This document shows, one piece after another, positions 51,833 to 64,000 of a stretch of DNA of 64,000 nucleotides. The position numbers and the translations under genes were made by a program. How positions within the stretch are numbered: the stretch's first letter is position 1; each line of letters starts with the position of its first letter. Source of the stretch: Dasyornis broadbenti (taxonomy: Eukaryota; Chordata; Aves; Passeriformes; Dasyornithidae); contig VZRN01000255.1 of the NCBI GenBank assembly GCA_013397935.1, positions 1,206,672 to 1,270,671 of the forward strand. Direction: 5' to 3'. The notes beneath the pieces were generated by a model. It did not search any database and was not told the DNA's origin. It saw only the letters and a program-made list of their open reading frames with translations.

Positions 51833-54800
51833 ACTTATACTGCATATGGCTTCCTCCATGCAGCAATTCACATGAAGAACTCAGCAATGGGGAAGTTCTC
51901 CAGTGTGTCTGGTTTTAAAAGTTCCTATTCCTCCTGCCTGCCCAGGCAAAGAAGTAGGAAAATGGTGTGAGGTAATTGAACATCAGTAAGAGTAATGACA
52001 CTGTAATTTAGAGTAGTTAAAAGGTAGTAGAAAGGATGGGAAGGAAAACAAATATTGAATGCATACACATCTGTAAAGTCGTAATGAAAAACAGTGTGAT
52101 GGTAGGGTGTGAAATGATGCTGCTATTGTCCTGAGCTCTTCAGTGATGCATGGGATTAGATCCTACCTGGAGATGAGGGAGGTTCCTCTGCCTTATTTAG
52201 TATTCTTCTTTGGTAGAGAGAAGTATTATGCAAAGAAAATACAATTGCATTATCCTATGGTCTTCCCCTGGTGTCTCCAAACCTCACTGTACCTTGTTTA
52301 TGCTGTTTTCATTATCAACTATCTGGTGGCTGGTAGGGAAATGCAAAGTCTATCCCTTACAATAAAAGGGAAGTAAAAGCTTGTTACAGTAAAAGCGATC
52401 TCTTTAAAAGACATTTTGCATTACAGCTCTGAGATTTTCCTTGGCAACTGCTGAGGCAGGCTGCCTAGTGGTATCTACACTCCTGGATGAGGGTTGTGGG
52501 ATGCCTGTGTGGTGCACAGGAGCCATGCAGAGAGGACATCTAAGCTGGCAAGAAATGCTCTGGCAATAATGTCACTATTGCCTCAGGATCAGATGTGCTG
52601 AAGTCCCTGCTGGAAAGAGGTGCATGTCTCTTTTGGGTTTTTTAAAAGCTGAATTCACAGCTTCACAAAGCACAAGATTGAGTTTCTAAATACCATTATT
52701 TAAAGTGCTGAAATTCCCAGCTGAACCCCCACCAAATCAGCTTTCTTGCATTATGGCCCTAAAGGACTTTATTTCCTTTCCTCCTCCTGCTCAGCACTGT
52801 TCTGAAGGATAATAATTCTGAGCACACACAGGAGAGACAAGCAGCACCCACCAAATACAGCCTCATATTTGAAACAGGTTCATGTAATTTCAGCTGGAGA
52901 GGGGAAATGCACAGCCTCAGAAGGTGAATTGACCAAGAGATGACCAGATACATTAGGAGTGAGTGAGAAGGACATGTCTGGCTTCTACAGCAAGGAAGCT
53001 GCTGTACTCTTCACAGCTGAACTCTGAAGACACCAACTCATATAAGTTCTGAAAGTGGAATATGTGTAGGAGTATGTGTGTGTCCTCATCAGACACACGA
53101 TTCTGTAGCTTCTTAGCACTAGTATGTAGAGGAGTATTCTGCTCATGCCTAAAAAGAGATGTCTAAATGTCATATGACCTTTAAAAATGAGGAAGTCTGG
53201 GCAATAACTAAGAAAATGGGAGCCTAATTAGCACCCAGATTAGACATATTCCATTCTCCTACATCCTTTTGTGCCTCTGGTGTACTAAATTTAATGATAG
53301 TTGGCATTTCTCCTTTTTAAAGGTGTTTTCTAAAATATGTATGTATGCATATATGTTTTTTTTTTTTTTTTTTCTTGGCACACCGAAAGTTTTCTCCTCC
53401 CATTTCAAATTTTTCCTCAAGTGTTTCTACCCGGGTTTCTGGGTAGCCAAAATCTAGCAACTGTGACCCATGAAATCTTATCCCTTTCTCTACATCTTTG
53501 GCTGCTCTGTTTAAGATGTGCACATGGAGATGCAAAGACAGCTGTTATTTTGTTCCCAAAACATTGGAGACTGTGAAAATACTGCACAGATTTCTCTCAT
53601 TGCTACTTTCATGCTGTTCTTTCTGCTTGATTTCTTCTTGCCTTTATCTTCCTTGTACAACAGCTTAAATTAGAAGTACTGTTTTTTTTCTCGGTATATA
53701 AGAAAACTTAAAAATCCCATTACTGCATAAGAGATTCCTCTTTATGGACTACATGTATTTTTAGCACAGTGTAACATACTGATGCCACAAGTTATTTAGT
53801 TAAAACAGTAAATGTAGGGAAAACAATGTAGGCTCAGTTCTATTGCATCAAAGTCTAGGAACCGAAAGCACATTTCTCCTCATCTCTCTGTAGACAGAGA
53901 ATATGGTAGATATCTTCCCAGAGTGATTGATCTCCTCCTAATGTCCAAATTACTCTTGGAGATGCCTACAATCCATCACGGACAGCATCACAGTGTGGGA
54001 TGTAGTACCCTCAGTTAGGTGTCTTGCATTAGAGGGGACAATTTGGATTTCAGGTGTCTGTGCTATTCGCTGCTCCAAACAGCATCCCATGTCACTGGGG
54101 CGTCTCCCTAGAACAGATGAAAAGGTGGTTTGCTTGCAAATCTAGAGCCTTTGCCCATTTTTCTAGTAGCTGTGTTACTGTAAACATAACAATACATGAG
54201 AATAAACGAGTAACTGCAGGAACACGCAGACTTTCTCCCTGTTGGACAGCTAGCCAAATTTTGTTCTAACAGGTGTTAATAATACAAATAACTCGTTTCT
54301 ATTGACAGAAATTGCCCTCGATTCAGCTTGATATAATTACAAAAGGATCTGCACTGTTCTCCAGAGTCTCTTCAGACTCAGAGATTTCAAAGAAATCAGG
54401 AGTTGCCATTATCATTTTTATATAATTTTCAACATTATATGCTATGTCAATCTAATGAAACACTGCACCAGTGTAGTAGTGGGGAACAACATGACAAAAT
54501 TATTTCTTACATAGCACTGCAAATGACTGATTACTCCTCTTTTTGGGATTTAAATGATAGAAAAGACAAGTATCTAAAATTTTGCAAGTTAATCAAATAG
54601 AAACTGACAGGTATAATTATTTAACATTTGGAAAGGCATACAAAATCTCCAAAGTGGAGAGCTCTACAAACAGAAGAGATGCTTTAAAAAGAAAATAAGG
54701 AAGAAATCTGCTTCTTAATCTAGTAGCAGCTGGTGTCCTGCAATTATGCTCTACACATTGGAGTCTGTGAATGTTGCAGCCTGCTTATAGATAGTTCTGT

Positions 54801-57800
54801 TGTTGTTATAATTTGCATTCATATTTCAGCATACGTTTTTTTTATATAGCAGAAACAAGGTGTGAGCTCAGACTCCAAAGCCAAGTGTTGATGCTGGTGT
54901 GGAACATGAGCATCACAAAAAAATATTGTTAACAGACATTCAGACTGTTTGAAAATATGGGACTCAGATCCAGAAAAGCTGGATACAATCCTTCAGACTT
55001 CTTCATATTGTTGGGAAACTTTGCCCAAAACAGAGATAGATCCTGAGGATGGTTTGAGCTACCTCTGCCTTTGTTTAAAGTTAATAAATGGTAGCTGATT
55101 GCTGACTTCTGTTTTCACAAATGACAATCAGCTTGCCTTGTCTAAGCTGCTGACAGCTCAAAAGTTTGTCTCAGCCCCAAGTTCTCATTCCCCTCCATTA
55201 GACCAAAACATTGCTTTGGTAATGAAATGTGCATTGTACTCTTTCAGGCTTCAGTGATACTGAGAACTGTTTGCAGACATAATTTTAAGGATCACTGCAA
55301 AATTTAGGCATTCAACCTGTTTCTAAAATTCAGCTGTGCAGTGGAACACAATTCCAGCAAGAGCCAGTGTTGTTTGCAAACACAAAAGTCCCGCACAACA
55401 CTTCTGTGGCCCTCCAAATGTACACCTAAAATGGATATATAAGCCCTCCCTCCTGAGGCCTTCTGGGTCCCCTGCTATGGAGGAAATTGATAATGTTGGT
55501 ATTTTCTTAAAGGAAAAACATCCTGGTACTTTGGGTACACACTAGGGTCCTAAGCTAGGAGCAAATGGCATCCCCTAACAGGAGTGCTCAGTGTCTGGGG
55601 CAGCAGTCACAGGCAGCTTGTGCCAGAATCTCTTCTTACAGATGATTTCCCTCATTCAGTTTTTGGCACAGTTAGATTCAGCAGAGGTCTGAGATTTGAG
55701 CCCCTCTGAGGTTTGTGACTCCCGAGGTACAGCAATGCCATCACAAAATAATTGTTAATTCCAGTTTTGCTCTTCAGCAGGGAGAGTTAAAAATGAGCAT
55801 AGGAAGGCTTTTGATAACTTTAAAATACTAATTTTATTCACTGCAACACAGAGGCCAATGAAGAGTGTGGTGACAGCCTGGAAGGTTGAAAACTTGGACT
55901 ACAATTTGCAACCACCAGTATTTTATGTGGTGTTTCTTTTTCTTTCTAGAGTGTGTGGAAGACAAAGGTTAGGGTGGCTTGTGAGACTTTCTTGTGAGTG
56001 CAGTAGCAGTAGTTCCTGTGCTTCATCACTATTTGTTTATTTTAACACCTAAAAGAAGATCCGAACAGACTTTAAGAATATTTCTTCCAGGATAAGGAAG
56101 GAAAGATGTAGCAAAGCTGCAACTTTCTGCTAATTTATATTTATATTGTCATGTATTGTATTTCATATACAAGAAAGGGAGGAAAAACTCTTTTAAGGCA
56201 AACTTGTGTTTAGTAATTTCAGCACGAAAGAAGAGATACTTCAGGGTGTGCAGGACATTTACAGCTATCTGACACATATTACAAGTGCCACTGCACACCT
56301 GTGCCATTCTGCAGGAGCAGCTGTAGAGGATACCAAGGAGTGTACCAAAAAGGCACCAGAAATCTAACCTGTGCTTTCCTGGTCACCATCATCCAGCAAT
56401 TTCTTCTTCAGTGAAAATTAAAACCAGATTGTTCTGTCTGGGTTCTGACCCGCAAGCAAGCTTTCTGAGAAAAGAGTCCAAAATGCGGCAGTGCTGAGGG
56501 CTGGGGAGCAGCCATTCAAGGATATCTTCAGGAAGATTTGATGCAATCCTACGCTTCAGAACTAGTATAGATGCTGTGTCAGTGACTCTTAGGTGTCACT
56601 TAGACGTTTTCATACCTTGCTTAGTATGTTGCGGGGCTGGAGGATGCTTCAGTTATCCTGTGACAGATGCTTGCTCTAATAGTGATGTTGAATTCATATT
56701 GAGCTCCTGAAGTCTTCGCATTTCCCACACCGTTTACACTACCTACCCATCAAGAGCACTAACTAGAGGGAAAATATAGCTCACACCAGTAATTTTTTTT
56801 TTCTATAGCACCCCCAGGCACAAACTTCCTAATGCCCTTTTCTCTCATTAAAATCCAATCAACTAAAAGTATTCTTGATTAAGTGGCTCATGAAATAACT
56901 TTTTAATTCTAGAACAAAAGGATTTGGAAGCTATGGCCTGTTTGAAATATATGCCAGCAGTGTACCTGGAGAAAGAAGAGGTATGTGTATCTTCAACTCA
57001 CAGGAGAGATATTGGGAAAATAGCCTCCAGAAAGGATGGCTGGTGTTTCAGAGCCTTGGCATCTGCTGTTCAATCCCACCATGCATCCTTCACATTTATG
57101 TTTGTGGCTTTGGAAGAAGAAAGTGAAAACAAAAGACCAAAGCAATGACAAGGCGGAGAAGCATATTTAAAAAGTGAGAACAAGAAAACAAGCAAAAATG
57201 AGTCTTCGCTGATAGCAGGTGCAAGGACAAAGCAATTGTTTCAAAAATGCTCCTATCAGAAAAACTCTTTGCCACAAAGGAAAGGAGAGTGGGAAGTCAA
57301 GTCCGGTACTGGCTGGAATATTTATGTTCTTACTTTTCAAATAGTCTCATACTCACCTAAGTAATGCATTCATTTAAACTGAAATCTTTTTATGGAAATG
57401 TGCAACACATCATCATCCAGAAGCTGTGGTAGGACTTGGCTTGCCATTGCTGACACACCATCGCAGCACTTCAAAGAGGTTTATTGTCACTTGTGTGGTC
57501 ACAGAGTGAAGAGGACAGATACATGGAGACATATTTCCATGCCTCCCCCAAACCTATCCCCATAAATGCCAGTCTGTTTCCTTAAATCCCATTTGAAGCA
57601 CTGATTTCATTCTAAAGAGGGGTGCTTTTCTGTGAAAATGAGGATTTTCACGTGCTTGTGGGATCAAAGCCACCCTTGTTCTGGCCTGAGTGAGTTTGCT
57701 TTTCCTTCATGCAGATTTCTATTCAGAGCATTATAGGCTTCTGACTGGCTTAGCTATCACCTCATGGTGTTGATGGAGAGGAGATGCCACTTGTAATTCC

Positions 57801-59344
57801 AGGCTGCCTTTCAATAAACAGCACATAAGCCTGGTGCTGGCTCACTCAGGAAGGAGAATGCAGCTGGACCAAAATGCCTGTCTGTGCAGCCACACGTGCC
57901 AGGCAGCCTGACAAACAAGGTCAATTATTGAAACAAGAAAGATACACGTAGATAAGGCCTGCTGTCCCAGGATGCAGCAATGGCATTATAAATGCTGAGC
58001 ACTAATGCTGATTTACACCCTGCTTAAGATATTTAAGGTGGATTAAGGAGAAAATTATTCTGGAAGACATTTCTTCTTGAGATTGCTGACAACAGGGTCT
58101 ATATAGCTGCTACCACTGCAATAGTCCTGCATCTTTCTTGTTGACCAAAGAGCATTCTGGCTAAAGTTTCTCTGTGAGGGAAAGGAGGAGTTCAGTTGTC
58201 ACCATACTTGCAAGCTATTAAATTTCCCATGAAGAAAGCTCTGTGGAATAATGCTCATGGTACTGCAAGGAGCACATTGAGATCTGGGTTCCTCCCTGCT
58301 AAGATATGGCCTTTTTCCTTTATTTCAGATAAATTTGTAATCTAGCTTTCGTTAACCTAGACGTGTCTAACTTTCACCTTCTCCAGGAAAATCTCACATA
58401 GGAGAAGACATGAAGAAAGAGAATTCGAAAGTGATCAAGTGCTGTGAAATATTGCTTTTATTTACATACATTATATTATGAGGGTTAATGGCACAGCATG
58501 AGGCAAGACAAGAACAGAATTTTACCCTGTGTATGATTCAAAGGAGAGAACATGGGTTCTGATGCCCTTGTTTTAGACTCATGAAAGAACATTCACACAG
58601 GGAAATGAAAGGTATCTTTAGCAGGGATACAAGACTTCAACAAATATTCTACTTCATCAGAACATTCTGCATCATTTATCCCAGAGGAACAAATACCATG
58701 TGAGGGCCATCAGTTACCTGTCCCCTGAGGCAAAGAGGGAATCTAAGGGAAATCCGAGTGAAAAAAAAACCTACTAATGGCTTTACAGCTGTCAGTGGTT
58801 ATATTCCAAGCTGTATTCTGTTATCTGAATTGACAACCAGCCTGGATGCTGAGTGGTATCAAACATGCAAGGATCTGCTGTGGTTGATGCAAACAGACCT
58901 CTAGAAAAGGGACTGCTTTTTGTCAACTCAAACTTTTTTGATCCTATAACATGAATCAACTGAGACTATCCAAACTTTTTTCCCCTGTCAAGTATTTAAT
59001 GGTTTTTGGAGTCTTTTCTCCCAGTTTAGAAGCCAGGCAGCCTGATCTTCCTCACCAGTTCAGTTTATACTCTCTCAGCAGACAAATCTTCACCAATTCA
59101 AACCATTAATTAGATGTATCCATTGCTACTTATGAGCCACTCACCTAAACTAGCAACAACAGCTGCTTCTTCTGGGACAATAAAATGTTTCTGGCAGAAA
59201 AAACAAAGAAAGGCCTCAGCTCTGTCATATCTTATGTCTGGATGAGGAAGGATAAAGGTGTCTTAGAGGAGAGAGGCAGGGCATTCCCATACAGGAGTAT
59301 GGCTGGAAGTGCAAGTGAAAGTCATGTCGGCCTGGAAATCTTCC
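51833..59344. other. Non-repeat noncoding DNA
   Basis: No confirmed gene is seen. A T run at 53356-53373 is followed by sequence that looks mRNA-like on the minus strand (see findings). The region 57810-58060 is compositionally even and free of repeats; it could be a regulatory element, but I have no direct evidence. All frames are under 80 codons. Confidence 0.55.
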
Positions 59345-59850
59345 TGCAGGACAAGTACTGCATGGAGTGCTGGGTCTGGTTCTGGGCTCCCAAGTGCAAG
59401 GACAAGGATGTGCTGAAGTAAGTCAGCAAAGGATGACAAAGATGGTGAAAGAATTGTAGCAGCCTCATAAAAGGGGAGGCTGAGGTGATTTAGAGTAGAG
59501 GAGAGGATGATTATGTGCATATACATATACACACACCTTGTGGGGGAGCAAAGAAGATGAAGCCAAACACCTCTCAGTGGTATCCTGTGAAAGGCCTAGA
59601 GGTAATGGATACAAATGAATATACAGGAATTTCCATTTAAACAGAGGAAAAAACCTTTTGCTGTGAAGGTGGTCAAGTAAAGGATTAGATTGTCAAAGGC
59701 TGTGGAGTTCCCATACTTGGAGATACTCAAATCCTCACTAGACAGAGTTGTGAGCAACCTTCTCTGGCTGGTCCATCTCTGAGCAGGTGCTTGGACTGGT
59801 TGACCTCCACAAAGTGCCAGTCAGCCTCAAGCTTTCTTTGATTCTGTGAA
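59345..59850 (+). mobile_element. CR1 LINE, 5'-truncated, plus strand
   Basis: The left part encodes a decayed ORF2 C-terminal block (KYCMECWVWFWAPKCKDKDV, ending in a stop at 59419). Next come DNA blocks typical of CR1: CAAAGAAGATGAAGCCAAAC, ACACCTCTCAGTGGTATCC, ACAGGAATTTCCATTTAAAC and AAGGCTGTGGAGTTCCCATA. The 3' tail is TTTGATTCTGTGA. A CA/TA-rich insertion sits near 59510-59535. Frame breaks and stops throughout show an old, dead copy. The left edge is approximate. Confidence 0.85.
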
Positions 59851-62800
59851 ATAGAGGACACTAAATATGTTCAATTAATCCTACCTGTGGACCTGCTTGT
59901 TCCAGAGTACAAATATTTCTCTGTTAATGACGTATCTAAATGAGACAACCTTGAGTAGCTCCTTTCTCTGTGAGTCCTACATCTGTGACATCTGAGCTCC
60001 CAGAGCTGACCTGCTCTGCCCGCTGGCAGAAGCACACAAGCAGTGAGTTTTTCCTCTGCAAAAATTTCAAAGGGGCATGTGGGATGAAGAAAAAGGACTA
60101 ATATCATGGTCATGGCTCTGGCACTCTCCTCTGTGCACACCTTGTGTGCAATCTTTACCTCCTAAGGTGGGCTGTGGGCTCCCTCAATGTGCAGTGGGTT
60201 TGGGCTATGGTTGTCAGGGAGAAGAGAGAGCAAATCATGGCTTCCCAGCTCTCCCACAGCATTCCTGCTCACAGGGCATCATGTCTAACTAGCTGTCCTT
60301 CCAGAGAAATCCCCCTAAGGATGAACAACTTACCAAAGATAGGCACCCATCTCCCAGAAATGTTGTTGGGCATCTGACTCTTCAGTAGGAGCGGAGGGTT
60401 AAATGACACCAAGAACCTGCTCTCACTCCAAGATTATGAGCATGAAGAAAACAAAAGGAGGAGAGATAGAGTTCAATTTTGCTTTTATTAGATCCTTGCC
60501 TTTCTTCCCTTTTTTTTTTTTTTTTTTTTTGTGCCAAGTTTTTAAAGGCAAGAGCCTTAGAGCGAAAGAGGGAATGAGTCACTGTTATAGCTTCTCATTA
60601 AACTAATGACAAGACATATAAACAGAGCTCACTTGGCTAATGCTTCTGCCCTCCAAAACACTAAGCCATAAGAAATTAAACCAGAGAAAAAGTCATGTAG
60701 TGTGCCTTGGCCTGGGTGCTCAATTAACCTTAAACTGCAAATGCTAACATTCGATTTAAAAACAAGTTACTCACTTGCACCAGGTGCCCTGTAGCTGGAT
60801 AGGGTAACAAAGAAGTGAAATCAAGTTTCAAGCTCTGCAGTTTGCACCTTTGTGTGTACATGTACTGGGTAGTAGCACCTCTGTTGAACCACATTTCCAA
60901 AGGCGAGGAGTTTGTCACTGTTCTCATTCCTCTCTTTTTAATACCAAGTCAATTACACAGGCACCTCCTGGGTTATGGTAGGTGCTGAACATTTCTGAAA
61001 AATACCCTCTCAGTAAAAGCCATTATTTGCCAGCCTGACTTCATAAAAATCAACCTGCCAGAAAAAAATGAATGCTGAAGGGCTCCATGCTAAAGCCTCT
61101 CCCCAGAGAATATTCCCTGTTCAGTACAGAAATATACAGGAATGACCCTCATCCAAAGAGATTAAAAAGAAAATAAGATGTTAATTTGCAGAAAACATCT
61201 TCTTGCAAAACTGTTCTAGGTCTACAGTATCAGCCACAGATTGCAGGAAGAATAAGATTGTTTGGAACTGAGAAAATAATGCTGAATTTTTTTTACAACT
61301 GCAAACACTCAGCAGTGTTCAAACCTGACTCATTTTCATCAGTGTTTCCTAGCTAATATTTACAAGCTTTTCAAACTGAAGTTTTTAATTGAAAGGAATT
61401 AAAGCTGGAATCATTACTTTGAAACATTTTGATAACATTTTATTTTAAATGCGGACTTGCAGTTCCTGGTATTCTTGCCAAAAACTGTGGACGTAGCAGT
61501 ATTAATGCCAACCAGTTTTAAAGCAAAGATTTGAAGATCAAGTTTTTCTAGCAATAACTGTATGTAATTGAGTAAGATCCCAATCCTCTCAGCCTGATAA
61601 TTTTAGTGTTCAAGCAGTTCATGTTGAAGCCAGCTTTAGCAAAAGCATCTAGCTACAACATATCTTTTTGTCTCATAAATGCCTTACAAGCAGCTGAAGT
61701 TCCTTCAGCTCCATCGTTAATGTAAAGAAAATGAGGAAAAATGTTCCTTTCATTTCCTCTCTTTTGTGCAAAGGCCAAAGTTTAACAGATAAAAAGCAAT
61801 AATTTAGAATTTTACCTATGTTTGTAACAGGCAATCAGGACAGCTCCTCTATACAAAGAATCTTAACAACAGAAAACAAAAAGAACAGGATGTTAAAAGC
61901 ACTAAAATCTGTAAAGAAATGTAAAGGTGACACAAAAACTGCCCAACAGATTAAATTACACAAATATGTGACCTGTCCATTAAATGTATCCACTACAAAA
62001 TGGGCAGCATTTCTATATGATAAAACATGACAGTCGAGCAACCATTTATTCCTGGCATTGCTCAGTGTGCAGCAGAAGTACAAGTAGAATTTTTTTTTTT
62101 TTTTCATTGAGTAGCCTTTGCTAATAAACAAGGCATTATCCTGGCAATGAAAAAATTAATTACAAATTGTTGAAGTTGCGTGGGGGCTGGGTGGGGGGCT
62201 GCCAATAGACTGTAATGGAGATATTTTTGAGTCTGCAGGTATAAGTAATTTTCTCTACTGGTTTTTAGAGAGACATGTTTCAAAAGTAGCAGCTAAAAAT
62301 AAGAGGACATCATTATTATCAAACACCATCAAGCTGACAGACACTTCTGTATTAAGATGCAAATAAAGTCTTCATGTCATAGATGATAACTCCTGTTATT
62401 TTCAGTTCTTTGCCAACCTTGAATGTTTTAGGCCAACAGTTTTCACAAGAAGAAAGTGCCTTAGTTTGAACACATTTGTTTAAGCTCTGTGTAATACCAT
62501 TTGGCCTTTTTCAAAGGAGGGATTAAGGAAAAGTAATCTTTTGATTTGCTCATTGCTAGTTTTACAATGCTTTTTAACTAAGAAGTCTTAGTATTGTCAC
62601 GCGACATATCCCAGATGACATTCATCTCTGCTGACTTGGTATCAAAGCTGTTCTTCGTGCAATCCCTGTGCAAGTTCTTTGCCATCTCAGCTTCAGTTTC
62701 AGCCAAGGCTGATGTGTTCAACACCTTCTTTCCCTCTGTCTTCAGCATACATATCTCCCAGACCTTTGTGCTTAGTGGAAGGGTTAAAGCGGGAGAAGGA

Positions 62801-64000
62801 ACAGCAGTGCAGAGGAGTTGGAGGCTAGTTGAGAGAACATGAGCAATACAAGGGTTTTCTCTGTCATATTTGAAAGACTGTGCAAACTGGGGGAAGCCTT
62901 TGACACCTGAAAAACAGCATCTTCTTACCAGAGTTGAAGCCTGCATCAAAACAGACATGCAAGGTTGTACAAACAGTCAAAAGTCTGGTATTTTCTAAGT
63001 GTGTTTGTCATTACACTCATCACCATTTTTTGATATTGTTTTTGTAGTTTGGATTGGTGAACTCTTGCAGCAAACACTGTGCTTTACCTAACTCTCAGAA
63101 AGGCATCCAAGTGAATTGGGAATCTGCATTGAAAACAGTTTGATATGCTCATCAGCTGAAACTGAAACAACAGTAAAGTTCAAACAGTGGTGTTAAAAAG
63201 GTACCTTCTAAAGGTATTTTAGTTCCACCTGGTTTAAAATGAAAGAAAGTATGCTGTTATTCCTAACAGCCCAAAATTTTGCTCTCTTAAATACTAGGAG
63301 AAAAAGGAATGTTTACCTCCTTTCCCCAGGCTCAAATTCTTCACAGCAGTACAGTCCCTGTTCCCAAAGGAAAGGAGGTTGACCATCTGGTATCATTCCA
63401 AAGGATATGAGACGGGCCAATGCTGAAGATGAAAAAACACCACAGTCCATTATGCAGTGGGAAAGAACAGAAAGATGGAACTGAAGAAAATAAATATGGA
63501 AAATTGACCTGAAGGCCTACATGTGATAAATCTCAGTTTCACAATCTTCTGAATTGTAAGTCCAAGAATACATTTGAACACTTTCTAAATCTGGACTTTG
63601 TTAACTAAAAGATCTGATCTATGCAAGTAGTTTATTCACAAGAGACAAAAAGAATGGGTGCTATGCAATGGGTAATGCAGTTACTCACAGTTCTTGTTAT
63701 CCAGTGTCTCAAGCAGGAGGAAGTATGCAAATAATTGATGAGAATCAAGCCCTTTTGGATAAAAATATCAAGGCAATTATTGAAAAAGAAATTATGATCA
63801 ATAACCGCAAATACAATAGGTAACTCAAGAAGAATCACTTCTTACAATTCTGAATTTTAGTAACAGTGAAAATGTCAAAGAGACTGAGAAAACCTTTCTT
63901 CTACCAGTAAACTGACTTAAAAATAAATGACTGATAGAGGCTGAATTGAATAATAATTGCAATTAAGTAGTCTAATATGACTAAAGACAATATGTTCTTC
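59851..64000. other. Non-repeat noncoding DNA
   Basis: No confirmed gene is seen. A 21-base T run occupies 60510-60530 and another 15-base run 62090-62104. A G-rich patch lies at 62182-62198. A 126-codon minus-strand frame at 62578-62958 overlaps an 82-codon plus-strand frame and shows no recognisable domain. Confidence 0.55.
60510..60530 (+). repeat. 21-base T homopolymer
   Basis: This is one of the longest uninterrupted homopolymers in the window, together with the 25-base T-rich tract at 29961-29985 and the 18-base T run at 53356-53373. It is likely length-polymorphic and prone to sequencing error. Confidence 0.9.

Noticed and set aside
62182..62198. Possible G-quadruplex
   Set aside because: Only three G runs of three or more with proper loops are visible, so the standard four-run pattern is not met.
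62578..62958. 126-codon minus-strand frame with an acidic/basic C-terminal part
   Set aside because: Overlaps an open plus-strand frame and matches nothing I know. It is worth only a routine database search.
1..64000. Microbial gene cluster, tRNA, rRNA, snRNA or known microRNA genes
   Set aside because: Scanning both strands by eye found no tRNA B-box with a cloverleaf, no rRNA or snRNA motifs, no seed of the common microRNAs in a hairpin, and no run of closely packed long ORFs.

Overview
The window looks like nuclear DNA from a bird. It is AT-rich and CpG-poor, and stop codons break up all six frames. The mobile elements I can recognise are those typical of avian genomes: 5'-truncated CR1 LINEs whose 3' ends carry the ATTCTRTGA-type octamer tail, and at least one solo LTR with TG...CA ends. 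Nothing looks bacterial, phage or organellar. There are no operons, ribosome binding sites, CRISPR arrays, tRNAs or rRNAs that I can see.

I cannot support any complete protein-coding gene. The longest open frames (up to about 174 codons) have random-looking composition, lie in pyrimidine-rich or repeat DNA, or overlap frames on the other strand. The window is best read as intergenic or deep intronic DNA. A few short open stretches sit directly behind good splice acceptors (starting at 3388, 16520, 24138, 45246 and 49586). They are listed as weak exon candidates only.

Layout: 1-7110, non-repeat DNA. 7111-7583, two abutting CR1 3' ends on the + strand. 7584-13719, non-repeat DNA with a small CpG cluster near 7920-8000. 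13720-14530, a very decayed CR1-like reverse transcriptase fragment. 16881-17616, the best-preserved CR1 (minus strand). 17617-26076, non-repeat DNA, then a 50-N assembly gap at 26077-26126. 26127-35433, non-repeat DNA. 35434-36345 and 38893-39065, two copies of one interspersed repeat family, probably a decayed LTR. 42028-42196, a CR1 3' end. 46208-47289, a 1.08-kb solo LTR in minus orientation. 51670-51832, an 82-bp tandem duplication. 59345-59850, a CR1 3' end. The rest is non-repeat DNA with homopolymer tracts.

I found no gene set working as a system. The items most worth checking are the acceptor-anchored open stretches, the poly(T)-anchored possible retrocopy at 53356-53540, and the unnamed repeat pair at 35.7 and 38.9 kb. 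Family names rest on recalled sequence patterns and have not been checked against a repeat library.
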